From the NCBI GenBank assembly GCA_021204765.1, contig JAJPYU010000133.1, positions 1 to 6,817 on the forward strand: a stretch of 6,817 nt of DNA. The letters run 5' to 3'. The position numbers and the translations under genes were made by a program. Each line of letters opens with the position of its first letter. Position 1 is the first letter of the stretch. Origin of the DNA: Clostridiales bacterium (GTDB taxonomy: Bacteria > Bacillota > Clostridia > Lachnospirales > Lachnospiraceae). Below are positions 1-5,860 of the stretch, one piece after another. The notes beneath the pieces were generated by a model that searched no databases, was not told where the DNA came from, and saw nothing but the letters and a program-made list of their open reading frames with translations.

Positions 1-2
1 TG

Positions 3-140
3 AAAAAGAAATTTAAGAATAAGAATTTTGCTGCCGGATGTGACCGGGAAGTGATTCAGAACGGAGCGGATATGCTAGGATGGACATTGGATGAACTTAT
101 TACCAGGACCATAGAGGCACTCAGGACTTTTCAGGACTGA
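3..140 (+). CDS. HDIG/HD-superfamily predicted hydrolase, C-terminal fragment (5' end outside window)
   Basis: Only the last 45 residues are present, read in frame from base 3 to the TGA at 138-140. The tail runs from a lysine-rich start through FAAGCDREVIQNGADMLGW to LDELITRTIEALR. This resembles the C-terminal helix of the HDIG-domain predicted hydrolases of COG2316, where a segment like 'K.FA.GV.R..I..GAE.LG..LDE.I...IEAM' follows the metal-binding HD core. The metal-binding residues would lie upstream of the window, so the activity (phosphohydrolase-like in the HD superfamily) cannot be checked. The next gene begins 16 bases after the stop with no visible terminator, so the two may be co-transcribed. 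The family call rests on recalled similarity of a short tail. Confidence 0.65.
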   Translation, partial: KKKFKNKNFAAGCDREVIQNGADMLGWTLDELITRTIEALRTFQD

Positions 141-156
141 GCCACACAGGAAGTGA

Positions 157-1281
157 ATGATAATGAAGAAAAATAAAAAACCTGTAGATGCAACCGTGGG
201 GATGGCGGTCATGGACGCCTTCCCTGTACTGTTTTTTGCTGTTTCCATGGTCCTTATCGGACTGATATTTTATTCAGTGATATTTGATATAGGGGCTGTT
301 TTATGTATACTCGCCGGTGCAGGAAAGGTAGTCTGGAAATTTGGATTGGCAGTATCCGGTAAAAACAGGGTTATACTCAATAAACAGTTCCGGTATCTGA
401 TGATCGGAGGATTTGTATTGATAATCATTTCCCTGATTGTCAGGAGACCGTCAGTCACGGTCATCTGGAAAAATGTTTCGTCATTTCCATGCAATATCCT
501 GATTATCATCGGAATCGCTGGGATGGTTGTGATGGGTATACTGGGAGCCCGTCTTGATCATTCCCGTAGGAAGGCAAACTGGATCGAACAGAGTGTGAAC
601 CTTGTCGCTCAGATCTGCATTGTGTTGGCCATAGTGATCATATGGTATGGCAGCGATTATTACAATGCTGATCTGGGACAGGATTTCACAGGTTCGGATT
701 CCGTACAGGTTACGGAGATAAAAAACGGGCTCTACTTTGACGGAGAAGGGACGGATACGGCACTGATCTTTTATCCGGGAGCGAAAGTGGAATATACAGC
801 CTATGAACCACTCATGGAGGAGTTGGCTGAGGAAGGCGTGGATTGTTTTCTTGTTGAAATGCCTTATAATCTGGCAATTTTTGGAGTGAACAGGGCGGAC
901 GCAATCATTTCGGAGTATTCATATGATTCCTGGTATATATCCGGCCATTCACTGGGAGGAGCCATGGCTGCGTCTTACGCTGCAAAAAATCAGGATAAAA
1001 TGGACGGCGTTATCCTGCTTGGGGCATATGCCACAAAATCACTGGGAGATCTGCCTGTGCTGGCTGTGTATGGAAGTGAGGACGGCGTATTGAACCGTGA
1101 GAAACTGGAAGAGGGCAGGGCATATTCAGATAATTACACAGAAGTGTGTATTGATGGCGGGAACCATGCCAGGTTCGGGTGTTATGGCGAACAAACCGGG
1201 GATGGCACTGCCACTATTTCCAGAGAGGAACAACGGCAGGAGACCATAGAAAGTATTATGGATCTGATCAATAGAGAATAG
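157..1281 (+). CDS. Membrane-anchored alpha/beta hydrolase (5 predicted TM helices, Ser-Asp-His triad)
   Basis: This 374-residue protein has an N-terminal membrane half and a C-terminal alpha/beta hydrolase half. Hydrophobic stretches lie near residues 20-43, 45-66, 80-95, 112-131 and 147-166. Basic loops at 67-79 and 132-140 suggest they face the cytoplasm, which puts the catalytic domain (about 185-374) outside the cell. The nucleophile elbow is GHSLGG with Ser265. Asp309 in YGSEDG and His337 in GGNHARFG complete the triad in the expected order. The layout fits the alpha/beta hydrolase_5 type (PF12695); the substrate is unknown (ester, lipid or small peptide possible). AGGA at 148-151 lies 5 bases before ATG 157; an in-frame ATG at 163 (MKKNKK) is an alternative start. 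The fold is well supported and the topology is inferred. Confidence 0.85.
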   Translation: MIMKKNKKPVDATVGMAVMDAFPVLFFAVSMVLIGLIFYSVIFDIGAVLCILAGAGKVVWKFGLAVSGKNRVILNKQFRYLMIGGFVLIIISLIVRRPSVTVIWKNVSSFPCNILIIIGIAGMVVMGILGARLDHSRRKANWIEQSVNLVAQICIVLAIVIIWYGSDYYNADLGQDFTGSDSVQVTEIKNGLYFDGEGTDTALIFYPGAKVEYTAYEPLMEELAEEGVDCFLVEMPYNLAIFGVNRADAIISEYSYDSWYISGHSLGGAMAASYAAKNQDKMDGVILLGAYATKSLGDLPVLAVYGSEDGVLNREKLEEGRAYSDNYTEVCIDGGNHARFGCYGEQTGDGTATISREEQRQETIESIMDLINRE

Positions 1282-1329
1282 AAAGCCAAGAACTGAGGAT
1301 GGCGGGTGAATTTATTAAATGCTGTTATT

Positions 1330-1346
1330 GTCGCCAGCTAAGCGAC
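1330..1346 (+). terminator. Possible weak hairpin downstream of the alpha/beta hydrolase gene
   Basis: GTCGC (1330-1334) and GCGAC (1342-1346) form a perfect 5-bp stem around a 7-base loop, followed by CATTTTCAT. The stem is short and the T-run is poor, so this could be a weak terminator, a protein-binding inverted repeat, or chance. It sits between the hydrolase stop and the putative promoter of the PARG gene, which is where a transcription unit boundary would be expected. Confidence 0.22.
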
Positions 1347-1364
1347 CATTTTCATATAGGATTA

Positions 1365-1373
1365 TGATATAAC
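1365..1373 (+). promoter_or_regulatory. Putative extended -10 promoter element for the PARG-HNH unit
   Basis: TGATATAAC reads as an extended -10 element: TGn followed by TATAAC at 1368-1373. No good TTGACA-like -35 lies 16-18 bases upstream, which extended -10 promoters can tolerate. Transcription would begin near 1380, about 20 bases before the PARG ATG and just ahead of its G-rich ribosome binding site. The call rests on motif and position only. Confidence 0.35.
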
Positions 1374-1387
1374 CAGTTCATCAAAAG

Positions 1388-1394
1388 AAGGGGG
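1388..1394 (+). promoter_or_regulatory. Ribosome binding site deciding the PARG start
   Basis: AAGGGGG ends 7 bases before ATG 1402 but only 4 before the in-frame TTG at 1399. The spacing favours ATG 1402 as the true start. Confidence 0.6.
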
Positions 1395-1401
1395 ATTATT
1401 G

Positions 1402-2316
1402 ATGAACAGTAGAGAGCAGAACAAACAGATATTAAATGACACGCTTTCCATTATCTGTAAAGGATATTACATTAAAGGAGACCGCAGGGTTACTTTGCAT
1501 GTTACAGGAAAGCAGTTGACGGAATCATATGTGCTTCTTCCGGACCAGATAGAGGATATCAGCCGGGATCTGCATTCTGATAAGCCTTTCGTCATGGGCC
1601 GTATCGGGGTTGGGGTCACTAATATAGATTCCTTCTCCATGGCGGAAAGGTTATTTGTCCCAGAGTATGAGCATACATTTACCAGTGCCGGACGGAAGAT
1701 TTTGGTGCTGAATTTTGCGAATCCCGTTAATCCCGGCGGCGGCGTGCGCCGTGGAGCCAGGGCCCAGGAAGAAGACCTGTGCAGGAGAAGTTCCCTGCTG
1801 TGCGCACTGGAGTCTCTAAAGGCAAGAGCATATTATAAATATAATGCTGGATTGTCCGGGTATCTTGGATCAGATGCCATGATACTTACACCGGAAGTGG
1901 AGGTCATCAGGGATGAACATTATGAGCTATTGGATGATCCTTTTACGGTTGCCGTGCTGACCTGTACGGCACCCATGGACTCACATGGTATGGGGAACCT
2001 GAGCCAGTCCCAGTATGAGGAACTGTTTTATCATAGGATCATGATGATCTTCCATGTTGCCGTTTATTACGGCTATACACATTTGGTATTGGGAGCCTGG
2101 GGATGTGGGGCTTTCGGAAATGACGCAAACCTGGTATCGGATCTTTTTTATAAGGTAATGAAGGAATTAAAAGTTCCCATGCAGAAAAACGGGACAGGAA
2201 CTGTTAAGGATTTTTTCAGAAGGATTGATTTCGCCGTATTGGATCATACGAAAGAAAAGTATAATTACAAAGCGTTCTTAAGGAACTTTGGGGATTTTTA
2301 CCGTGATGGGGGATGA
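1402..2316 (+). CDS. Microbial-type poly(ADP-ribose) glycohydrolase (TIGR02452 family)
   Basis: This 304-residue protein carries the PARG signature GGG-X6-8-QEE as GGGVRRGARAQEE, with GGG at residues 112-114 and Q122-E123-E124. The strand before it (VLNFANPVNP) and the later LGAWGCGAFGND segment also match the macrodomain-like fold of bacterial PARG/TIGR02452 proteins. Family members hydrolyse ribose-ribose bonds of poly(ADP-ribose) and bind ADP-ribose; the tandem glutamates are the catalytic pair. The length is near normal for the family and no signal peptide is seen, so the enzyme is probably cytoplasmic. An in-frame TTG at 1399 is less likely as a start. The stop at 2314-2316 nearly abuts or overlaps the HNH gene start, so the two are probably co-translated. 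The family call is firm; the physiological substrate here is unknown. Confidence 0.92.
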   Translation: MNSREQNKQILNDTLSIICKGYYIKGDRRVTLHVTGKQLTESYVLLPDQIEDISRDLHSDKPFVMGRIGVGVTNIDSFSMAERLFVPEYEHTFTSAGRKILVLNFANPVNPGGGVRRGARAQEEDLCRRSSLLCALESLKARAYYKYNAGLSGYLGSDAMILTPEVEVIRDEHYELLDDPFTVAVLTCTAPMDSHGMGNLSQSQYEELFYHRIMMIFHVAVYYGYTHLVLGAWGCGAFGNDANLVSDLFYKVMKELKVPMQKNGTGTVKDFFRRIDFAVLDHTKEKYNYKAFLRNFGDFYRDGG

Positions 2317-2323
2317 CAGGGAT

Positions 2324-2902
2324 ATGGAAGATAGAAAGATTGCAGCCCTTAAAAAGGCAGCTGAATATCTGTCAGAGGGAAATGTACCAAGAGCGGAAAA
2401 AGTGATTTCTGAAGACTATCGTTTTGAGGCGGTAGAAGGGCATGGCCGTCATTATACTGCGGCTCAGGCCATGGAGCAGTTTTTCAGGGACGGTTTCATA
2501 GACAGGTATTCCGGGAAGCGCCTGGTAAATCCGGGAATGCTCCGTGTGCTTTCCGAAAAAATGCCTAAGCAGTTTCCGTATCATCCACATTGGAAGATGG
2601 GTGAGTGTCATGTGGCATACTGGGAATACCAGCCTACCGTTGATCACATAGACCCTGTTGCAAGAGGCGGGGAAGATTCTCCGGAAAACTGGGTCACCAC
2701 ATCCATGATGAATAATGCTGCTAAGGGGGTTTTTACACTGGAACAGCTGGGATGGACGCTGAAACCCCGTGGTGACATAAATGAGTGGGACGGCCTGTCC
2801 GGATACTTCGTTGCAATAGTGAAGGAAGAGCCGAGTCTCCTTGAGGTGGGTAAGATTAAAGAGTGGTATAAAGCGACAAAGAAAATGCTGGATACCATAT
2901 GA
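2324..2902 (+). CDS. HNH endonuclease family protein
   Basis: This protein has 192 residues from ATG 2324. The HNH core reads DHIDPVARGGEDSPENW followed by a downstream NNAAK segment. In this numbering D107-H108 carry the general-base histidine, N122 is the central asparagine, and N131 with K134 fill the C-terminal half, so it is an H-N-N variant. No zinc-binding CxxC pairs frame the core. Residues 1-85 form a mostly charged helical domain with an FRRDGF-like segment (FFRDGFIDRYSGKRL) that seems characteristic of a bacterial HNH family. HNH proteins cut DNA using one metal ion; the target here is unknown. Start choice: ATG 2324 lies 7 bases after the PARG stop, preceded by GGGGGA and AGGG; ATG 2306 or TTG 2288, both overlapping PARG, are alternatives. 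Tight coupling suggests the two products act together. Confidence 0.85.
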   Translation: MEDRKIAALKKAAEYLSEGNVPRAEKVISEDYRFEAVEGHGRHYTAAQAMEQFFRDGFIDRYSGKRLVNPGMLRVLSEKMPKQFPYHPHWKMGECHVAYWEYQPTVDHIDPVARGGEDSPENWVTTSMMNNAAKGVFTLEQLGWTLKPRGDINEWDGLSGYFVAIVKEEPSLLEVGKIKEWYKATKKMLDTI

Positions 2903-2975
2903 ACATGTAGGTGAGAAAACACATTGTGACAGTTGTACGCCGGATGAAGGGACATAATGCAGTAATATAAAAAGC

Positions 2976-2980
2976 GGAGG
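2976..2980 (+). promoter_or_regulatory. Shine-Dalgarno GGAGG for the UvrA-like gene
   Basis: GGAGG lies 11 bases upstream of ATG 2992, at the long end of the usual spacing, with an A-rich spacer. The 89-base gap after the HNH gene has AT-rich hexamers such as CATAAT (2953-2958) and TAATAT (2963-2968) but no convincing -35 partner. Whether the UvrA-like gene has its own promoter is therefore open. Confidence 0.6.
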
Positions 2981-2991
2981 AAAAAGAAAAA

Positions 2992-5469
2992 ATGCCAGAC
3001 AGGATAAAAATTCGCGGAGCGAAAGTACACAACCTTAAAAACATCGATGTTGATATCCCTTTAAACCGTATCGTGGGGATCGCAGGTGTCTCGGGTTCCG
3101 GCAAATCTTCTTTGGCTCTCGGTGTTCTTTATTCGGAAGGGTCGCGCCGGTATCTTGAAGCCCTCTCCACTTACACGAGGAGGAGAATGACACAGGCGGA
3201 GAAGGCTGAAGTTGATGAGATCCTTTATGTGCCGGCGGCCCTTGCGCTTCATCAGAGGCCGCAGGTCCCGGGGATCAGGAGCACTTTCGGTACCGGCACG
3301 GAACTTTTAAACAGCCTGAGACTGATGTTTTCCAGGCTTGCGAGCCACAGATGCCCAAACGGACATTGCCTTGACCCGACCCCGGCAGTCGCCGCCGGGC
3401 ATGCGCTGACCTGCCCTGTGTGCGGAGCTGTATTTTACGCTCCCTCTGCGGAGGAACTGGCCTTTAACAGCAAAGGTGCGTGCAGAAAATGCGGCGGAAC
3501 GGGAATCGTCAATGCGGTTGACAGATCGACCCTTGTACCGGACGAATCTCTTACCATCGATGAGGGAGCCGTCGCGCCCTGGAATTCCCTGATGTGGTCC
3601 CTCATGAAAGATGTCTGCAGAGAGATGGGAGTGCGGACAGACGTGCCGTTTCGGAATCTTACCGAGGAAGAAAAGCAGATTGTCTATGAAGGGCCTGCAG
3701 TGAAAAAACATATTCTGTACCAATCGAAAGCAGGAGATGATTTTGCGGAACTGGATTTCACTTATTTTAACGCGGTGTATTCAGTTGAAAATGCGCTGGC
3801 AAAAGTTACGGATGAGAAGGGAATGAAGCGGGTAGAAAAGTTTCTCACCCAGACTGTCTGCCCCGACTGCGGCGGTTCGAGGCTCTCGGAAAAAGCAAGG
3901 GGACCGCATCTTCGCGGGATATCTCTCGACGAAGCCTGCCGGATGACACTCAAAGATCTCGAAGAATGGGTGGACGGCGTCCCGGATTCCCTGCCTTCTG
4001 AAATGAAACCGATGGCGGTGAGCATCTGTGAATCATTCCACACGGTTTCCCGGAGACTTCTCGACTTAGGGCTAGGCTATCTTACACTGGATCGGGCTGC
4101 AGCTACCCTCTCAACTGGTGAGAGGCAGAGAATGCAGCTGGCCCGCACCGTGAGAAACCGCACAACCGGTGTGCTCTATGTGCTGGACGAACCCTCCATC
4201 GGGCTGCATCCCTCCAACATCGTCGGCCTGAACGGCGTGATGCGTGATCTGGCAGCGGACGGCAATTCCGTTATTCTGGTAGACCATGACATCCAGATCC
4301 TTTCGCAGTCAGATTATCTGATCGAAATGGGACCGGGTGCCGGTTCGGACGGAGGAGAAGTCATCGCCGAGGGTACCCTGGAAGAAATCATGGGAAATGA
4401 GAACTCCAGGATCGGCCCGTTCCTTTCCGGAAAGACCTGCATTACAAAAAAAGACCGTATTCCGAAAGAAGAATTGTTTGTGAATGGCAGGATCCATCTG
4501 GAGACAGGGCCTATTCACACGGTAAAGCCGCTGTCAGCCGATATCCCCAAGGGACGGCTCACTGTGGTTACGGGAGTCTCCGGATCGGGAAAAACGACAT
4601 TCATTCTTGAAAGTCTTGTCCCGGGGCTTGAGGCACAGATAAATGGGCAGAAGTTTCCGGAACACGTGCTTGATGTCCGGGCAGAGGGAATATGCCATGT
4701 GAAGCTCATAGACGCAACACCGATCGGGATTAATATCCGTTCCACGGTTGCCACCTATGCAAATGTCCATGATCCGCTAAGGAAGGCCTTTGCCAACACA
4801 CCGGAAGCGAAAGAACGGGGCTTAAAAGCCGGTGCCTTTTCTTATAATACAGGGGTGCTCCGCTGTCCGGAATGTGATGGGACAGGCATTATAGATCTGG
4901 ACGTGCAGTTCCTTCCCGATATAAAAATTACCTGCCCGGAATGTCACGGGTCGCGTTACTCCGGGGATGCTTTCAGGATAAAGCGTCACGGGAAAAATGG
5001 TGATTTCTCCCTCCCTGAACTCATGGATATGGATGTCAACAACGCGATAAATGCCTGCAGCGATTTTAGGAGCGTCTGCCAGAAGCTGAAAGTCCTTCAG
5101 GATTTGGGTCTGGGATATCTGACACTCGGTGAGGACACCCCGTCTCTCTCCGGAGGGGAGGCCCAGAGGCTCAAACTGGCCAGCGAGATGGGAAAAGGCC
5201 AGGATGACACGGTATTTGTGTTTGACGAGCCGACCATTGGTCTTCATCCCCTAGATGTTGAGACACTTTTGAATGTATTCCGGACTCTTATTACCAGCGG
5301 AGCGACTGTGGTGGTGATCGAACACGATCTGGATGTTATAAGGAATGCAGATTATGTGATTGATATGGGACCGGGCGGCGGTACGGACGGAGGCCGGGTC
5401 GTCGCATGCGGCACTCCCGGGGAAATCGCGCAATGTGAAGAGAGCATCACCGGCAAGTTTATCCGTTGA
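2992..5469 (+). CDS. UvrA-like ABC ATPase lacking the UvrB-binding domain (class II UvrA / UvrA2-like)
   Basis: This 825-residue tandem ABC ATPase is built like UvrA. Half 1 has Walker A GVSGSGKS (32-39), an ABC signature LSTGERQR (from 373) and Walker B VLDEP (397-401). Half 2 has GVSGSGKT (528-535), LSGGEAQR (from 719) and FDEP (744-747). The C-terminal zinc module is C625-x2-C628-x19-C648-x2-C651. N-terminal cysteines are C121, C126, C141/C144, C164/C167 and C290/C293. Canonical UvrA is about 940 residues. Here the chain passes from the C141/C144 region almost directly to the C164/C167 CxxC, so the UvrB-binding domain is missing, as in UvrA2/DrrC-type proteins linked to DNA-damaging drug tolerance. 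It probably binds damaged or drug-bound DNA without recruiting UvrB. The first signature has Thr in place of the usual Gly (LSTGE). The gene reads as more GC-rich than its left neighbours and ends in a clear terminator. Confidence 0.9.
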   Translation: MPDRIKIRGAKVHNLKNIDVDIPLNRIVGIAGVSGSGKSSLALGVLYSEGSRRYLEALSTYTRRRMTQAEKAEVDEILYVPAALALHQRPQVPGIRSTFGTGTELLNSLRLMFSRLASHRCPNGHCLDPTPAVAAGHALTCPVCGAVFYAPSAEELAFNSKGACRKCGGTGIVNAVDRSTLVPDESLTIDEGAVAPWNSLMWSLMKDVCREMGVRTDVPFRNLTEEEKQIVYEGPAVKKHILYQSKAGDDFAELDFTYFNAVYSVENALAKVTDEKGMKRVEKFLTQTVCPDCGGSRLSEKARGPHLRGISLDEACRMTLKDLEEWVDGVPDSLPSEMKPMAVSICESFHTVSRRLLDLGLGYLTLDRAAATLSTGERQRMQLARTVRNRTTGVLYVLDEPSIGLHPSNIVGLNGVMRDLAADGNSVILVDHDIQILSQSDYLIEMGPGAGSDGGEVIAEGTLEEIMGNENSRIGPFLSGKTCITKKDRIPKEELFVNGRIHLETGPIHTVKPLSADIPKGRLTVVTGVSGSGKTTFILESLVPGLEAQINGQKFPEHVLDVRAEGICHVKLIDATPIGINIRSTVATYANVHDPLRKAFANTPEAKERGLKAGAFSYNTGVLRCPECDGTGIIDLDVQFLPDIKITCPECHGSRYSGDAFRIKRHGKNGDFSLPELMDMDVNNAINACSDFRSVCQKLKVLQDLGLGYLTLGEDTPSLSGGEAQRLKLASEMGKGQDDTVFVFDEPTIGLHPLDVETLLNVFRTLITSGATVVVIEHDLDVIRNADYVIDMGPGGGTDGGRVVACGTPGEIAQCEESITGKFIR

Positions 5470-5494
5470 ATCACGAATTAAAAATATAAATGCT

Positions 5495-5535
5495 ATCCCT
5501 GTCTCGGCGGTCTGCTGGGACGGGGATTTTTGTTT
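5495..5535 (+). terminator. Rho-independent terminator after the UvrA-like gene
   Basis: The arms ATCCCTGTCTC (5495-5505) and GGGACGGGGAT (5517-5527) pair over 11 positions with two G-U wobbles. The loop is 11 bases, and the sequence continues into TTTTTGTTT. The hairpin starts 26 bases after the stop codon. On the opposite strand the T-rich stretch begins several bases beyond the stem, so it works best rightward. Confidence 0.8.
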
Positions 5536-5565
5536 GGAGTGCAGGCCGTTTTCTTATTTTAATAA

Positions 5566-5699
5566 CCAGATGGGTATGAAGCGTATATTGAAGAAAAAAT
5601 CATTAAACTACTAGTTTGTTGCGGGAGAAATTGGTTGCGAAGTATAATGATATTGTTGACATGGCTATCTGTGGAAATCAATCAAAGGATGTAGAATGA
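5566..5699 (+). pseudogene. Coding-like remnant with apparent frameshift, unidentified
   Basis: No intact gene lies here, but two adjoining frames look protein-like. From 5566 one frame reads PDGYEAYIEEKIIKLL. From about 5616 a different frame reads LLREKLVAKYNDIVDMAICG and ends SKDVE at TGA 5697-5699. Restoring one base near 5611-5621 would join them into one C-terminal fragment of about 44 residues. The family is not recognised. The stop overlaps the start of the next fragment (ATGA), as in coupled genes of small operons or mobile elements. A TATAAT at 5643-5648 falls inside the fragment and is probably chance. Calling this a remnant is inference from amino-acid texture alone. Confidence 0.25.
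5605..5617. repeat. Palindrome AAACTA-C-TAGTTT
   Basis: This is a perfect 6-bp inverted repeat around one central base. It shares the core ACTAGTTT plus a following GTT with the larger palindrome at 5727-5742, about 120 bases away. The pair could be operator-like sites or remnants of element ends. The AT-rich context makes chance possible. Confidence 0.35.
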
Positions 5700-5860
5700 A
5701 ATCAGGAATTAATCGGTTTAATAATTACAAAACTAGTTTTGTTCCCGCCGAGAAAAGTGTTTCACCTATTATGAAAAATTCTTGCGATAGGTCGTTACCC
5801 CTGCTTCGGTACATGTGGGCTCTTTCGTGGTCTCGGACGCGTAGCTGTGCTGCGCGGTAG
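5696..5860 (+). pseudogene. 5' fragment of an unidentified gene, truncated at the junction near 5787
   Basis: ATG 5696 has a good ribosome binding site, AAAGGA at 5684-5689 with 6 bases of spacing, and overlaps the preceding stop as ATGA. The frame gives 54 residues. The first 30 or so (starting MKSGINRFNNYKTSF and continuing to about MKNSCD) look like an ordinary N-terminus. From about 5787 onward the frame is only the antisense of the CxxC-repeat gene, ending at TAG 5858-5860. The natural gene body therefore seems to be lost. The product is not recognised. A normal start joined to foreign sequence suggests deletion or recombination. Confidence 0.3.
5727..5742. repeat. 16-bp perfect palindrome ACAAAACTAGTTTTGT
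   Basis: The sequence is its own reverse complement over all 16 bases, with a CTAG centre. It lies inside the start of the truncated fragment, about 60 bases from the breakpoint. With no loop it fits a dimeric protein site better than a terminator. A related palindrome lies at 5605-5617. Confidence 0.5.

Noticed and set aside
2953..2968. Possible promoter before the UvrA-like gene (CATAAT or TAATAT)
   Set aside because: The nearest -35-like hexamers (TTGTAC at 2933, GTGACA at 2926) are at 14 or over 20 bases, outside workable spacing.
4822..5247. Minus-strand open frames opposite the UvrA-like gene
   Set aside because: The + strand carries unmistakable ABC and zinc motifs throughout. The antisense frames have no recognisable domains.
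5360..5614. 84-codon + frame spanning the end of the UvrA-like gene and the terminator
   Set aside because: It overlaps the UvrA C-terminus in another frame and reads through the terminator hairpin, with no ribosome binding site.
5619..5648. TTGCGG-N18-TATAAT promoter-like pair on the + strand
   Set aside because: The -10 is perfect but the -35 is poor, it sits inside an apparent coding remnant, and no intact gene follows.
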